Positions 42,583-51,884 of a stretch of DNA of 64,000 bases are shown one piece after another. Both the position numbers and the translations under genes were made by a program. The notes under the pieces are model-generated. The model worked only from the letters and a program-made list of their open reading frames with translations. It did no database searches and was not told the origin of the DNA. The stretch's first letter is position 1; the number at the start of each line of letters is the position of its first letter. The stretch spans positions 67,377-131,376 of the forward strand of contig DAITBA010000013.1 in the NCBI GenBank assembly GCA_036824005.1, in the 5' to 3' direction. Origin of the DNA: DAITBA01 sp036824005 (GTDB lineage: Bacteria; Pseudomonadota; Gammaproteobacteria; Burkholderiales; Rhodocyclaceae).

Positions 42583-43522
42583 GGGCTGCCTCCGGCAGAG
42601 CCTTCGTGGCGACGATTGGCTGTCCTTCGTCTCTCAGCGCCACGGCCGCCTCGACGACATTGCCGGGGTCCCGGTATTCCATGCGCGAGAAGCTCAGCTG
42701 CCGCGCGAGTGCGATGCCGCGCCCGTTGGGGTCATAGGCACGACTCGGATCGAAGTCGAGGTAACGCCGCCAGTCGAAACCGGCCCCGTCGTCGGCGATG
42801 ACGAAGCGCACCTCTGCCGCATCGCGCTCGACGCTCACGCGTACGTGCTTGCCCATGTTCTCCCGTAGCGCCAGGCGCCGGGCGACCTCGTCGTCCCAGC
42901 TTCCGTCGCGGCGCAGTTGCGACTTCTCAGCATAGGTGATGCCGAGGTTGCCGTGCTCGACGGCATTGACCAGAAGCTCCGCCAGGCCAATGACCGTGGC
43001 GTCGGGAGACGGGCAAAGGGTGCTGAGCATGACGGCAAGGTGCTGCGCCTCTTCCACGGTACGCACGGCGAAGCTCGCCTGACGCATGAGCCGCAGGACA
43101 TTGCTCTGCCGCCGGGCATAGTCGCGCAATTCGCGCCGGGCGTCGGCATCGTTGAGCGCGGCACGCACGATGGCAAGCAGCGCCTCCGGCTCGAAGGGCT
43201 TGGTGAGATAGTAGTAGGCGCCGGCGGCCAGGCCCTCGCGCACCTGCTCGGGCGAGGCAGCCGCCGTCTGAAAGATGACAGGCAACTGGAGCATGCGCGC
43301 GTCCGCCTTGACCCGTTGCAGCAGCTCGACGCCGCTCATGCCCGGCATCATGCGGTCGAGTATCACCAGGTCGTATTCGTCGGCCTCGGCATCGAGCAGT
43401 TCCCACGCCTGCTCGCCGCTCTCGGCGAATCCGAGATCGAGATGCAGCTCATCGAGAAACTCGCCGATGATGTCGAGGTTCAGCGGATCGTCGTCGACAA
43501 CAAGGACTTTTGGCTGGGACAT
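42575..43522 (-). CDS. Receiver domain fused to an RsbW-type ATPase
   Basis: This 315-residue protein begins with a receiver (KVLVVDDDPLNLDI; phospho-acceptor in DLVILDRMMPGMSG; Lys in YYLTKPFEPEAL). It ends in a GHKL ATPase domain with GLAELLVNAVEHGN, VIADDGAGFDW and NGRGIALARQL. It has no histidine-containing dimerisation domain, so it resembles anti-sigma/serine-kinase ATPases (RsbW group) rather than a sensor kinase. Between a multi-PAS kinase and an RsbU-type phosphatase it could be the switch element of the pathway. Confidence 0.87.
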   Translation of the reverse strand: MSQPKVLVVDDDPLNLDIIGEFLDELHLDLGFAESGEQAWELLDAEADEYDLVILDRMMPGMSGVELLQRVKADARMLQLPVIFQTAAASPEQVREGLAAGAYYYLTKPFEPEALLAIVRAALNDADARRELRDYARRQSNVLRLMRQASFAVRTVEEAQHLAVMLSTLCPSPDATVIGLAELLVNAVEHGNLGITYAEKSQLRRDGSWDDEVARRLALRENMGKHVRVSVERDAAEVRFVIADDGAGFDWRRYLDFDPSRAYDPNGRGIALARQLSFSRMEYRDPGNVVEAAVALRDEGQPIVATKALPEAAHV

Positions 43523-43525
43523 GGG

Positions 43526-46500
43526 TTACTCCTGGTCGGCGAGACAGGCCTCGCCCTTGTCTGCCTGATAGGCGTGTGCCGCCAAGGGCAGTACGATGTG
43601 GAAGGTCGCGCCGGCGGCCGCGTTGTTGCGGGCGAAGATCCTGCCGCCGTGGGCGTCGACGATCTCGCGGCATATCGCCAGGCCCAGACCGGTACCGCCG
43701 GCGTTGGTGCGCGTCTTGCGGCTCTGGACGAACTTGTCGAAGATCGCCTCGAGCTCGTCCTCCGGAATGCCAACGCCCTCGTCGGCGACTGCGATCTCGA
43801 CGGCATCGGCGGCCGAACTCTCCCCGGTCACGGCGGGAAGCTGCCCCGCGCCGCAGGTAATTCGAATTCGACCGCCCTCCGGCGAGAAGCGTATGGCATT
43901 GGCAAGCACGTTGCGCAACACCTGCGCCAGTCGATCCGGGTCGGCGGCAACGACGCTGCGGGTGCAGCGCACATCAAACTCCGCCTGCAGGCGCTTGGCT
44001 GCAAACAGCGGCTCCAGTTCCGCGACGACCTCCTGCAGCGTGATCTGCACGTCATGGGGTCGCAAGTTGAAGTGCGTCTTGCCGGCTTCCAGCTTGGATA
44101 GATCGAGCAAGTCGTTGAGCAGGTTCAGCAGCCGGTCGCCGCTGGCGCGAATGCGCTGGAAGTAGTCGCGCAATTTTGCCTCCTCGCCGCGGGCCGCGCG
44201 GTCCAGACCCAGGCGCGCGTAGCTCAGAATGGCGTGCATCGGCGTGCGCAGTTCGTGGGACATGTTGGCGAGGAATTCCGATTTGGCATGGTTGGCACGC
44301 TCGGCAACATCGCGGGCGCGAACCAGGTCTGCGGTTTGCTGGCGCACCTGCTCACGCAGCAACTCGCGGTGCCGCATCAGCTCGCCTTCCGCCGCCTTGC
44401 GTGTGGTGATGTCGGCGCCCGATCCGATGTAGCCGACGAACTCCCCTTGGGCGTCGAACCTGGGCACACCGATATCGAGAATCCAGCGGTACTCGCCGTC
44501 GCGGTGGCGGACCCGGTATTCGCCGCGGTAGGGCACGCGTGCCTCGAAGGCGGCACTGAATGTGGCAACGCTCGACGCCACGTCGTCCGGATGCATGCTG
44601 CCGGCCCAAGCGGATCGGTAGTTGCGCACGTCCACCATGCCGACGAATTCCATCCACGTCTTGTTGGCGTACGTGCAGTTCATCTGTGCATCGGAAACCC
44701 AGATGAAGACCGGGGCCGAGTCCGCCATGAGCCGGAAGCGCTGTTCGCTTTCCACAAGCGTGCGCTCGAGTTTGCGGCGCTCGGTGATATCGGTGGCCGC
44801 GGCGAGCAGGCAGGGTTCGCCGTCGACGACCGTGGGACAAGCCGTCAGCATGGTATCGAGCGTCTGTCCGTCCTTACGGCGCAACAGCACGTCCATCTGA
44901 ACCGGCTCCGGGCCGTTCTTCAGCTCCTGCACGAATCGTGCGCGATCCTCCGGACGTACCCAGACGCCAAGTTCGGCGGACGTGCGCCCGATGACCTCCT
45001 CGGCTGTCCAGCCAAAGATTCGGTTCCACGCCGGACTGGCAAAGAGGTAGCGTCCTTCGCGCATCGTCGAGATGGTAATGGCGCTGGGGCTCGCCCGAAG
45101 GATGCTGGCCAGGCGCTCTTCCGACGCCTCAAGGGCATCGAGCGCCCGCTTGTGCTCGGTGATGTCCTCGGCGATTCCGAGCAGAAAGCCCGGCCGCCCG
45201 TCCGTTCCGGGTATTCCCACTTTGCGCGTATGCAAAATGCGTGGACCGTGGGGTGTGTCGAGTGGCTCTTCCGGAATGTCCAGCACGCCACCCGATGCAA
45301 GAACCTGCCGGTCTTTGTCGACGAAGAACTGGGCCTGCTCGGGCGGAAAGAAGTCGAAGTCGTTGTGGCCCAGCAGTTCTACCGGGGATAGGCCGAAGAG
45401 CTCCTGACCGGCGCGATTGACCCGGACAAAGCGCAGGTGTTCTGCGTCTTTCACGAAGACCGTGAGCGGCAGGTTTTCCACGATCGCATCCAGTTCCCGC
45501 TCACGCTCGGCGAGCGCCTGCTCCGCCCGCTTACGCTCGGTGATGTCTACGTCCATGCGGAAGACCTCTGCCACCTTGCCCTTCTCGAACACCGGAAACA
45601 TCGTCGTCAGCACCCACACATCACGTCCATCGTGCAGACCGGCCCGCCACTCCTTGAGCTCCGTCGCCGTTCCGGTCTGATATACCCGTTCCACTTCGGC
45701 GATGACCTCTCGCGCCGCCTCGGGCGTGTACAGAAGTTCGTACAGCCGAGCGCCCAGGGCGCGGTCCTGGCCGTAGCGGTAGAGCCGGGCGCTGGCGGCG
45801 TTCCAGTGGGTCACCGTCCCAAACCGGTCGAACCCCTGAATGGCCACGGCCGGAGCCCGCTCGATGACGAATTCGAAGCGGGCCAGGGCGTCGCGCAGCT
45901 CGGTGGTCATTTCCCGCGCCCGGCCCTCGGCGATGCCGCGCAGCGCAACCAGCCACCCTGTGAGAAGCCCCAGCGCGAGGCTCAAGAACACACCGCCGGT
46001 CATGACAAAGCGCGAGCGCGAATGCGTGGCGGCAGCGTCGAATGCCGGCGTACTGGACAGTGCGAGGCGCAACTGCCGGCCGCCAAAGTCAACCGTGGTG
46101 TCCGTGCGGACGTGTGCCGTCGCTGGCAAGACGTTGGGGTGAGAGTCGAAGAGAAGTGCCGCGGCCTCTTCCGCGGCAACGCTCGCGTCAATGACCTGAA
46201 CGGCGACGCGATCACCGAGGCGCGCGGTCAGGTCGGCGAACAGTCCGCTGATTCGGACCAGCGCGGCAACCTCGCCGATGTACGCCGCGCGCCGCGCCTC
46301 GACCGCGAAGGTGTCCGCGCCAAAGGCGTACACCGGGAAGTACATGAGCAAACACGGCTGGTTGCGTATGCCGTCACCGTTCTTGACGCGCAGCAGCCCT
46401 GACAGGGCGATCTCGTCCCGGTCTCGCGCGCGTTGCACAGCAGCCCAGCGTTCGGGCTCCATTGCAACGTCGAATCCAAGGACGGGGCGATTGTCCGGGG

Positions 46501-46981
46501 TGGCCGGGGCGACGTAGGTCGCGAGGTGGTATTCACTGCGCGCGCCGGCAGGGTGTGGCGCGAACTCCGATGCACCTTCGGCTCGCCTTCTTTCCACGAA
46601 CCTGTCAAGATCTGCGGCCGCCACCTTGCGGTAAAGCACCAGACGCACTAGTCCGGGGTAGCTCTCCTCCAGGTCGATACGCTCGGCGTAGGCCTGCCAG
46701 GCCTGGTCGTCGACGCTCGCCATGGCGCTGGCGAACCCTGCGGCGCCCCGCACCAGTTGGCCGAAACTATACAAACGCGATTCGACTTGCTTCGCGTACT
46801 GACTCGCGACGTCCTGGAAAACAGCGACGTGCTCCGCTTCCTCCGCCTCATGCACGCCCTGGAATACCAGCAAGGTCACAAGCAGGCCGGTCACCAGGAC
46901 GGTAAGCGCGACGAGCACTGCGTGCGCGCGCGAAGGCGCCGCGGCGTGAGTCGATTCGTCGTGGGACAGCGTGCGAACCAT
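43526..46981 (-). CDS. CHASE and multi-PAS sensor histidine kinase
   Basis: This 1151-residue membrane kinase starts with a transmembrane helix (VLVALTVLVTGLLVTLLVF). A periplasmic CHASE-type domain follows to about residue 325 (SYPGLVRLVLYRKV, VLGFDVAMEPERW), then a second helix (GGVFLSLALGLLTGWLVAL). Four PAS segments in the cytoplasm are separated by DVDITERKRAEQ, IAEDITEHKRALD, AATDITERRKLER and GADITTRKAAEGE. The HisKA box is EFLANMSHELRTPMHAIL and the HATPase domain shows NVLANAIRFSPEGGRI and GTGLGLAICREIVDAHGG. Three bases separate it from the next gene, so the receiver/RsbW-type protein is its likely partner. The CHASE ligand is unknown. Confidence 0.92.
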   Translation of the reverse strand: MVRTLSHDESTHAAAPSRAHAVLVALTVLVTGLLVTLLVFQGVHEAEEAEHVAVFQDVASQYAKQVESRLYSFGQLVRGAAGFASAMASVDDQAWQAYAERIDLEESYPGLVRLVLYRKVAAADLDRFVERRRAEGASEFAPHPAGARSEYHLATYVAPATPDNRPVLGFDVAMEPERWAAVQRARDRDEIALSGLLRVKNGDGIRNQPCLLMYFPVYAFGADTFAVEARRAAYIGEVAALVRISGLFADLTARLGDRVAVQVIDASVAAEEAAALLFDSHPNVLPATAHVRTDTTVDFGGRQLRLALSSTPAFDAAATHSRSRFVMTGGVFLSLALGLLTGWLVALRGIAEGRAREMTTELRDALARFEFVIERAPAVAIQGFDRFGTVTHWNAASARLYRYGQDRALGARLYELLYTPEAAREVIAEVERVYQTGTATELKEWRAGLHDGRDVWVLTTMFPVFEKGKVAEVFRMDVDITERKRAEQALAERERELDAIVENLPLTVFVKDAEHLRFVRVNRAGQELFGLSPVELLGHNDFDFFPPEQAQFFVDKDRQVLASGGVLDIPEEPLDTPHGPRILHTRKVGIPGTDGRPGFLLGIAEDITEHKRALDALEASEERLASILRASPSAITISTMREGRYLFASPAWNRIFGWTAEEVIGRTSAELGVWVRPEDRARFVQELKNGPEPVQMDVLLRRKDGQTLDTMLTACPTVVDGEPCLLAAATDITERRKLERTLVESEQRFRLMADSAPVFIWVSDAQMNCTYANKTWMEFVGMVDVRNYRSAWAGSMHPDDVASSVATFSAAFEARVPYRGEYRVRHRDGEYRWILDIGVPRFDAQGEFVGYIGSGADITTRKAAEGELMRHRELLREQVRQQTADLVRARDVAERANHAKSEFLANMSHELRTPMHAILSYARLGLDRAARGEEAKLRDYFQRIRASGDRLLNLLNDLLDLSKLEAGKTHFNLRPHDVQITLQEVVAELEPLFAAKRLQAEFDVRCTRSVVAADPDRLAQVLRNVLANAIRFSPEGGRIRITCGAGQLPAVTGESSAADAVEIAVADEGVGIPEDELEAIFDKFVQSRKTRTNAGGTGLGLAICREIVDAHGGRIFARNNAAAGATFHIVLPLAAHAYQADKGEACLADQE

Positions 46982-47108
46982 GGCAATGCCGAACGGAGGA
47001 TGGACGCAAACAAAGGGCCTCCGAGGTTATCGGCATCCCCCGAGCATGCTTGAGATGCTTGCCGCCGGCGCCGGTCCCCTGCGCGGCGCGAGCACGCCCC
47101 GCACGGGC

Positions 47109-47135
47109 AAGAAAAAGGCCGGAACAGGTCCGGCC
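47109..47135 (-). terminator. Rho-independent terminator after the DUF2892 gene
   Basis: On the minus strand GGCCGGA-CCTGT-TCCGGCC is followed by TTTTTCTT. It lies 55-80 bases after the DUF2892 stop codon and separates that gene from the downstream kinase operon. Confidence 0.85.
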
Positions 47136-47190
47136 GAATGGAGGAAAGACGTGGTCGGGACGGGCAGCCGCAGTCGCCCGCCGCAAGCGT

Positions 47191-47415
47191 TCAGGCGCAA
47201 CTGCCGGGCAGGGATTCCTTGACGCCAAGTTTTTTCAGTACGGTTTCGAGCGGGCAAAACTTCGTGAAGCCGCTCTGGAACAGGTTGGCACCGACGAAGG
47301 CGGTGAACCACAACCAGTTGTTGCTCACGAACACGGGGCTGCCTTCGACGCCCAAAGCCAGAGACAGCAACACGAAGGCACCGGCGAAAATGCGAATGAG
47401 TTGGTTGAGAGTCAT
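47191..47415 (-). CDS. DUF2892 (YgaP-like) membrane protein
   Basis: This 74-residue membrane protein has two hydrophobic segments (IRIFAGAFVLLSLALGV and NWLWFTAFVGANLFQSGF) and the conserved cysteine region TKFCPLETVLKKLGV, as in DUF2892/YgaP transmembrane domains. Such proteins often accompany rhodanese or sulfur-stress genes under ArsR-type control. It forms a single-gene unit with its own terminator. Its promoter region shares a sequence with that of the RND efflux operon. Confidence 0.88.
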   Translation of the reverse strand: MTLNQLIRIFAGAFVLLSLALGVEGSPVFVSNNWLWFTAFVGANLFQSGFTKFCPLETVLKKLGVKESLPGSCA

Positions 47416-47440
47416 GGATACGGCTCCGAATAAGCTTGCC

Positions 47441-47462
47441 AGTATATTAGCAATTACTGATC
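47441..47462. promoter_or_regulatory. Operator-like sequence upstream of the DUF2892 gene
   Basis: GTATATTAGCAATTACTGAT (47442-47461) matches 16 of 22 positions with the sequence overlapping the RND operon promoter (51885-51906 read on the minus strand). On the minus strand it includes a TATACT -10 hexamer (47447-47442). No -35 with good spacing is obvious. Confidence 0.55.
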
Positions 47463-47535
47463 AACTATGCAAGTACAGGGGCGAATTGCGGTGCCGTGCG
47501 GCGGGCATAGCGCTCCGCGCACGACCGCGCCTAGA

Positions 47536-50500
47536 CTAGGAACTGGTCGGCGCTAGGCGCATCCGCCGGCCCATCACCGCGAAGTAGAGCACCGGAATCA
47601 CCACCAGCGTCAGCAGGGTGGATACGAGCACCCCGAAGATGAGGCTGATGGCCAGGCCGTTGAAGATCGGATCATCCAGGATGAACAGCGCGCCGAGCAT
47701 GGCCGCCAGGCCGGTCAGCACGATGGGTTTGGCGCGCACCACAGCCGACTGGATCACCGCCTCGGCGAACGGCATGCCCTGGGATGCCTGTTCGTTGATG
47801 AAGTCCACCAGCAGGATGGAGTTGCGCACGATGATGCCGGCAAGCGCGATCATGCCGATCATGGACGTGGCGGTGAACTGGGACCCGAACAGCGCATGGC
47901 CGGGCATGACGCCGATGATGGTGAGCGGAATCGGCGCCATGATGATCAGCGGTACCAGATAGGATTTGAACTGCGCCACGACGAGCAGGTAGATCAGTAT
48001 CAGGCCCACCGCATAGGCAATGCCCATGTCGCGGAAGGTTTCGTACGTAACCTTCCATTCGCCGTCCCACTTGACGCTGAAGCCGGCGTAGGGATCGCTC
48101 GGCTGCCGGATGAAGTACTCGTCCAGGCGGCCGCCCTGTTCCAGCGCCAGATTGCGGATGCGCGAACGGATGTCGAACATGCCGTAGAGCGGCGAGTCCA
48201 GCGCACCGCCCATGTCGCCGACGACATAGACCACCGGCAGCAGATCCTTGTGGTAGATCACCTGCTCGCGCTTGGTCAGGCGCGCCTCGACCAGTTCCGA
48301 AATGGGCACGAGCTGGCCGTCCCGCGAACGCACGCGCAGCTTGAGCAAGTGGTCCAGCTCGTCCTGCTGCTCCGCCGGCAGAGTGATGCGCACCGGGATT
48401 TCGTATTTCGAATCGCCGGTGTGGGCCGGCGTCACGTCCTCGCCGGCCAGGCCCAGGCGCACCACTTCGACGATGTCTTTCTGCGCCACGCCCAGCAGCG
48501 CTGCCTTGCTCTGCGATACGCGCAGCAGGATTTTCGGCGCGTCCTCGTCCACGCTGTCGTCGATGCTGATGATCTCGGCCGTCTGCTCGAAGTGGCCGCG
48601 CACGGTTTTCGCCACCGCCATCTGGGCGGGATAGTCCGGTCCGTACACCTCGGCGACGATGGGCGAGAGCACCGGCGGGCCCGGCGGCACTTCCACGACC
48701 TTGGCATTGCCGCCATGCTTCGCCGCGATGGCGTGAATGCGCTCGCGCACCGCCACGGCGATCTCGTGGCTCTGGCGGTCGCGGTGCTTTTTGTCCACCA
48801 GATTGACCTGGATGTCGCCCAGCTCCGGCGCCGCGCGCAAATAGTATTGGCGCACCAGGCCGTTGAAGTTGATGGGGCTGGCGGTACCGGCGTAAGCCTG
48901 GTAGTCCGTCACCTCCGGCACGGTGGCGAGATGGGCGGTCAGCTCACGCAGCACCTTGGCCGTCTCCTCGACCGGCGTGCCGACCGGCATGTCCAGCACG
49001 ACTTGGAATTCCGACTTGTTGTCGAACGGCAGCATCTTCAGTACCACCAGCTTGAAGCCGGCCAGCGACACGGAAACCAGGATGGCGGCGAACACGCCAA
49101 GCCACAGCGTGCGCCGTGCGCGTTTGCCGGTGCGCTCGTCGAGCAGCGGGGTCATGATGCGGCGGAAGAGCTTATCCACCGCAGAGGACGCGGAGGACGC
49201 GGAGGAATGCGGCTCCTGTTTTTGGTCTGTGCCCTCTGCGTCCTCTGTGGTGAGATGTTTTTGCCGGTGCATCACCAGATACAGCCAGGGCGTCACAACG
49301 AAGGCGATGGCGAGCGAGATGAACATGCCCATGGAGGCATTGATGGGGATCGGGCTCATGTAGGGCCCCATCAGCCCGGTGACGAAAGCCATGGGCAGCA
49401 GCGCGGCAATCACCGTCAAGGTCGCCAGGATCGTCGGCCCGCCGACTTCGTCCACCGCCTTGGGGATGATTTCCAGCAGGGGCCTTTCGGGCGCCAGATT
49501 CTGCCAGCGATGGATGTTCTCCACCACGACGATGGCATCGTCCACGAGAATGCCGATGGAGAAGATGAGCGCGAACAGCGACACACGGTTGAGCGTGAAG
49601 CCCCAGGCCCAGGAGGCGAACAGCGTTGCCGCCAGGGTGAGCGTGACGGCGGCGCCGACGATCACCGCCTCGCGCCGGCCCAGCGCCAGCAGCACCAGCA
49701 GCACGACAAAGGCGGTGGCGAAGATCAGCTTGCCGATCAGCTTCTGCGCTTTCTCGGTCGCCGTCTCACCGTAGTTGCGGGTGACGGTGAATTCCACCCC
49801 CTGCGGGATGACGGTTCCCCTTAGCGCGTTGGCGCGGGCGATGACGGCGTCGGCCACGTCGGCGGCGTTGACGCCGGGTTTCTTCGATACCGCGAGCGTT
49901 ACCGCCGGAAACTCGCCGCCGCCCTCGATGCCGTGCGACTTGGCCGCCGCGCCGGTGCCGAACCACACGTACTGGGAAGGCTGGTCGGCACCGTCCTCGA
50001 CACGTGCAATGTCCGACACGAACACCGGCTTGCCTTCGGTAACGCCGACCACCAGCTTTCTCACGTCGGCCGCAGACTCGATGTAGGTGCCGGTCTGCAC
50101 CAGAACTTCCTTGTTGCCGGAGACGAGGCTGCCGGCGGGTTGCGAGGCGTTGGACACCTGCAGCGCGGCACGCACGTCCTGCGCCGTCACGCCGTGGGCG
50201 TTCATCCGCTCGACGTCCATCAGCACCCGAATGACGTGCCCGGGGCCGCCGACGGTGGCGACGTCGCGCGTGCCCTTGATCCGCTTCAGCTCGATTTCCG
50301 CCGCCCGCGCCACCTGTTGCATCTCGAAGCCGCTGCGCGCCGGGTCGGCAGTCCAGAACGTCAGGGTGACGATGGGCACGTCGTCGATGCCCTTCGGCTT
50401 GATGATCGGCTCGCCCACGCCGAGGTTGGGCGAGAGCCAGTCCCTGTTTGAGTTGACCGTGTCGTACAGGCGCACCAGCGCCTGAATGGGATCTTCGCCG

Positions 50501-50799
50501 ACTTCGTACTGCACTGTCACCACCGCCATCCCCGGCCGGGAAACGGAATAGACGTGCTCGATGCCGGCGATGCGCGCCAGCACCTGCTCGGCAGGCCGCG
50601 CGACGAGGTTCTCCACGTCCCGGGCGGAGGCACCCGGAAAGGGGACGAAGACATTGGCCATGGTAACGTTGATCTGCGGCTCCTCCTCGCGCGGCGTGAC
50701 GAGCACGGCAAACAGGCCGAGCAGAAACGCGATCAGCGCAATCAACGGCGTGAGCTGATTGCGCTGGAAGAAAGCGGCGATACGTCCGGAGACCCCCAT
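47536..50799 (-). CDS. RND-family efflux transporter with an in-frame repeat insertion
   Basis: This 1087-residue inner-membrane proton-driven pump is of the AcrB/HAE class (usually about 1030 residues). VNVFVPFPGASARDVEN-like porter sequence, helix-4 region ILVDDAIVVVENIHR, and C-terminal MIALAGIIVRNSILLVDFIN are typical. Residues about 517-541, in the cytoplasmic linker between helices 6 and 7, are encoded by a copy of the dispersed palindromic element and read SSASSASSAVDKL on one side and HLTTEDAEGT on the other. The gene stays open across it. It follows the membrane fusion protein gene by 25 bases. No outer-membrane factor gene is adjacent. Substrate unknown. Confidence 0.92.
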   Translation of the reverse strand: MGVSGRIAAFFQRNQLTPLIALIAFLLGLFAVLVTPREEEPQINVTMANVFVPFPGASARDVENLVARPAEQVLARIAGIEHVYSVSRPGMAVVTVQYEVGEDPIQALVRLYDTVNSNRDWLSPNLGVGEPIIKPKGIDDVPIVTLTFWTADPARSGFEMQQVARAAEIELKRIKGTRDVATVGGPGHVIRVLMDVERMNAHGVTAQDVRAALQVSNASQPAGSLVSGNKEVLVQTGTYIESAADVRKLVVGVTEGKPVFVSDIARVEDGADQPSQYVWFGTGAAAKSHGIEGGGEFPAVTLAVSKKPGVNAADVADAVIARANALRGTVIPQGVEFTVTRNYGETATEKAQKLIGKLIFATAFVVLLVLLALGRREAVIVGAAVTLTLAATLFASWAWGFTLNRVSLFALIFSIGILVDDAIVVVENIHRWQNLAPERPLLEIIPKAVDEVGGPTILATLTVIAALLPMAFVTGLMGPYMSPIPINASMGMFISLAIAFVVTPWLYLVMHRQKHLTTEDAEGTDQKQEPHSSASSASSAVDKLFRRIMTPLLDERTGKRARRTLWLGVFAAILVSVSLAGFKLVVLKMLPFDNKSEFQVVLDMPVGTPVEETAKVLRELTAHLATVPEVTDYQAYAGTASPINFNGLVRQYYLRAAPELGDIQVNLVDKKHRDRQSHEIAVAVRERIHAIAAKHGGNAKVVEVPPGPPVLSPIVAEVYGPDYPAQMAVAKTVRGHFEQTAEIISIDDSVDEDAPKILLRVSQSKAALLGVAQKDIVEVVRLGLAGEDVTPAHTGDSKYEIPVRITLPAEQQDELDHLLKLRVRSRDGQLVPISELVEARLTKREQVIYHKDLLPVVYVVGDMGGALDSPLYGMFDIRSRIRNLALEQGGRLDEYFIRQPSDPYAGFSVKWDGEWKVTYETFRDMGIAYAVGLILIYLLVVAQFKSYLVPLIIMAPIPLTIIGVMPGHALFGSQFTATSMIGMIALAGIIVRNSILLVDFINEQASQGMPFAEAVIQSAVVRAKPIVLTGLAAMLGALFILDDPIFNGLAISLIFGVLVSTLLTLVVIPVLYFAVMGRRMRLAPTSS
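49178..49251. repeat. Palindromic element inserted in frame in the RND gene
   Basis: The 74-bp palindrome begins ACCGCAGAGGACGCGGAGGA and ends CCTCTGCGTCCTCTGTGGT, closely related to 34596-34682. It contains no stop in the RND frame and encodes a Ser/Ala-rich and Glu/Asp-rich stretch. Confidence 0.85.
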
Positions 50800-50824
50800 G
50801 GGAATTCGTGCCCGTCCGTGGCGG

Positions 50825-51880
50825 CTAGCGCCCGGCGGCCTGCTTGAGCCGGATGCCGGCCTGAACGGGATCGAGCGCCACCTGCTCGCCCGGCGCGAGT
50901 CCGGCCAGGATCTCCGTCGAACCCGCATCGGCGGTTTCACCCAGCCGCACTTGGCGCAGCTGTGGCATACCCTGGCCGTCGAGGACATAGACCGCGCTGA
51001 TCTCGCCCCGGCGCACGATCGCCTGTGTCGGCACCAGGAGCTTCTTGGCCTTGCCGACGACAAAATGCGCACGCGCAAACATGCCGGGCAGCACTCCCTG
51101 GGTGTTGTCAGGCAGCGTGATGCGCACACGCACGACATGGGTGCGGGCATCGGCCACGGGCAACACCGTCACTGCAGCGGCGTCGATCCAGCGGCCCGTT
51201 TCGGGCAGTTCGACCTTGGCGCGTGAGGACTTGCTTACCTCGGCAAGCTTGTATTGCGGGACATTAGCCACGACCCGCAGGCCTTTGGGGTCGTAGAGGG
51301 TGAGCAGCGGCTTGCCCGGCGCGGCCATTTCACCCAGCTCGGTATGGCGCTGGGCGACGACGCCGGTCAACGGGGCGTTGATCGCTGTAAAGCTGCGGGT
51401 GGTGGAGGTCTGTCCGCGGTTCGCCAAGGCTGCCTCGAGCTGTGCCTGGGCGGCTTTGTAACTTGCCTCGGCCTGATCCAGCGCCGCCGAGCTGACGAAC
51501 TTCTGAGCGTAGAGGTTTTTGGTGCGCTCGTACGTGGATTTGGCGTTGGTCAGTTGCGCCTGGGCCTGCGCCACGTGCGCCTCCGAGCCGGCAACCGCCT
51601 GGGTCGCTTCGCGCTCGTCGATGCGCATCAGCAGATCGCCGCGCTTGACGCGGTCGCCGACATCGACCCGAACCTGAACGACCCGGCCCTGCACCTGCGC
51701 CGCGACCGTGGCCTGACTGACAGCCTCCACAACGGCCTCGGCGGGGTAGGTCAGATCAACCTCCCTGTATTCGACAACACCTACCGCCTCGGCCGGCGAC
51801 GCGCTGCGCGCCGCGAACGCCAATATAAGCGGCAGCATTGCCCGCACGGAAACGCACGTCAGACGCATCACAAGACCCAT
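50825..51880 (-). CDS. RND efflux periplasmic adaptor (membrane fusion protein)
   Basis: This 351-residue periplasmic adaptor has an N-terminal signal (AMLPLILAFAARSASPAEA). A biotinyl-lipoyl half motif is VAAQVQGRVVQVRVDVGDRV, with the coiled hairpin around AQAQLTNAKSTYERTKNLYA. The second half motif is in FTAINAPLTGVVAQRHTEL. It links the RND pump to an outer-membrane channel. It is the first gene of the pair. A sigma-70-like promoter sits so close to the ATG at 51880 that the message may be leaderless. Confidence 0.92.
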   Translation of the reverse strand: MGLVMRLTCVSVRAMLPLILAFAARSASPAEAVGVVEYREVDLTYPAEAVVEAVSQATVAAQVQGRVVQVRVDVGDRVKRGDLLMRIDEREATQAVAGSEAHVAQAQAQLTNAKSTYERTKNLYAQKFVSSAALDQAEASYKAAQAQLEAALANRGQTSTTRSFTAINAPLTGVVAQRHTELGEMAAPGKPLLTLYDPKGLRVVANVPQYKLAEVSKSSRAKVELPETGRWIDAAAVTVLPVADARTHVVRVRITLPDNTQGVLPGMFARAHFVVGKAKKLLVPTQAIVRRGEISAVYVLDGQGMPQLRQVRLGETADAGSTEILAGLAPGEQVALDPVQAGIRLKQAAGR

Positions 51881-51884
51881 GGTA

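Noticed and set aside
47896..49824. 642-codon open frame antisense to the RND transporter
   Set aside because: Shadow of the transporter gene; low-complexity Asp/His/Gly/Arg sequence.
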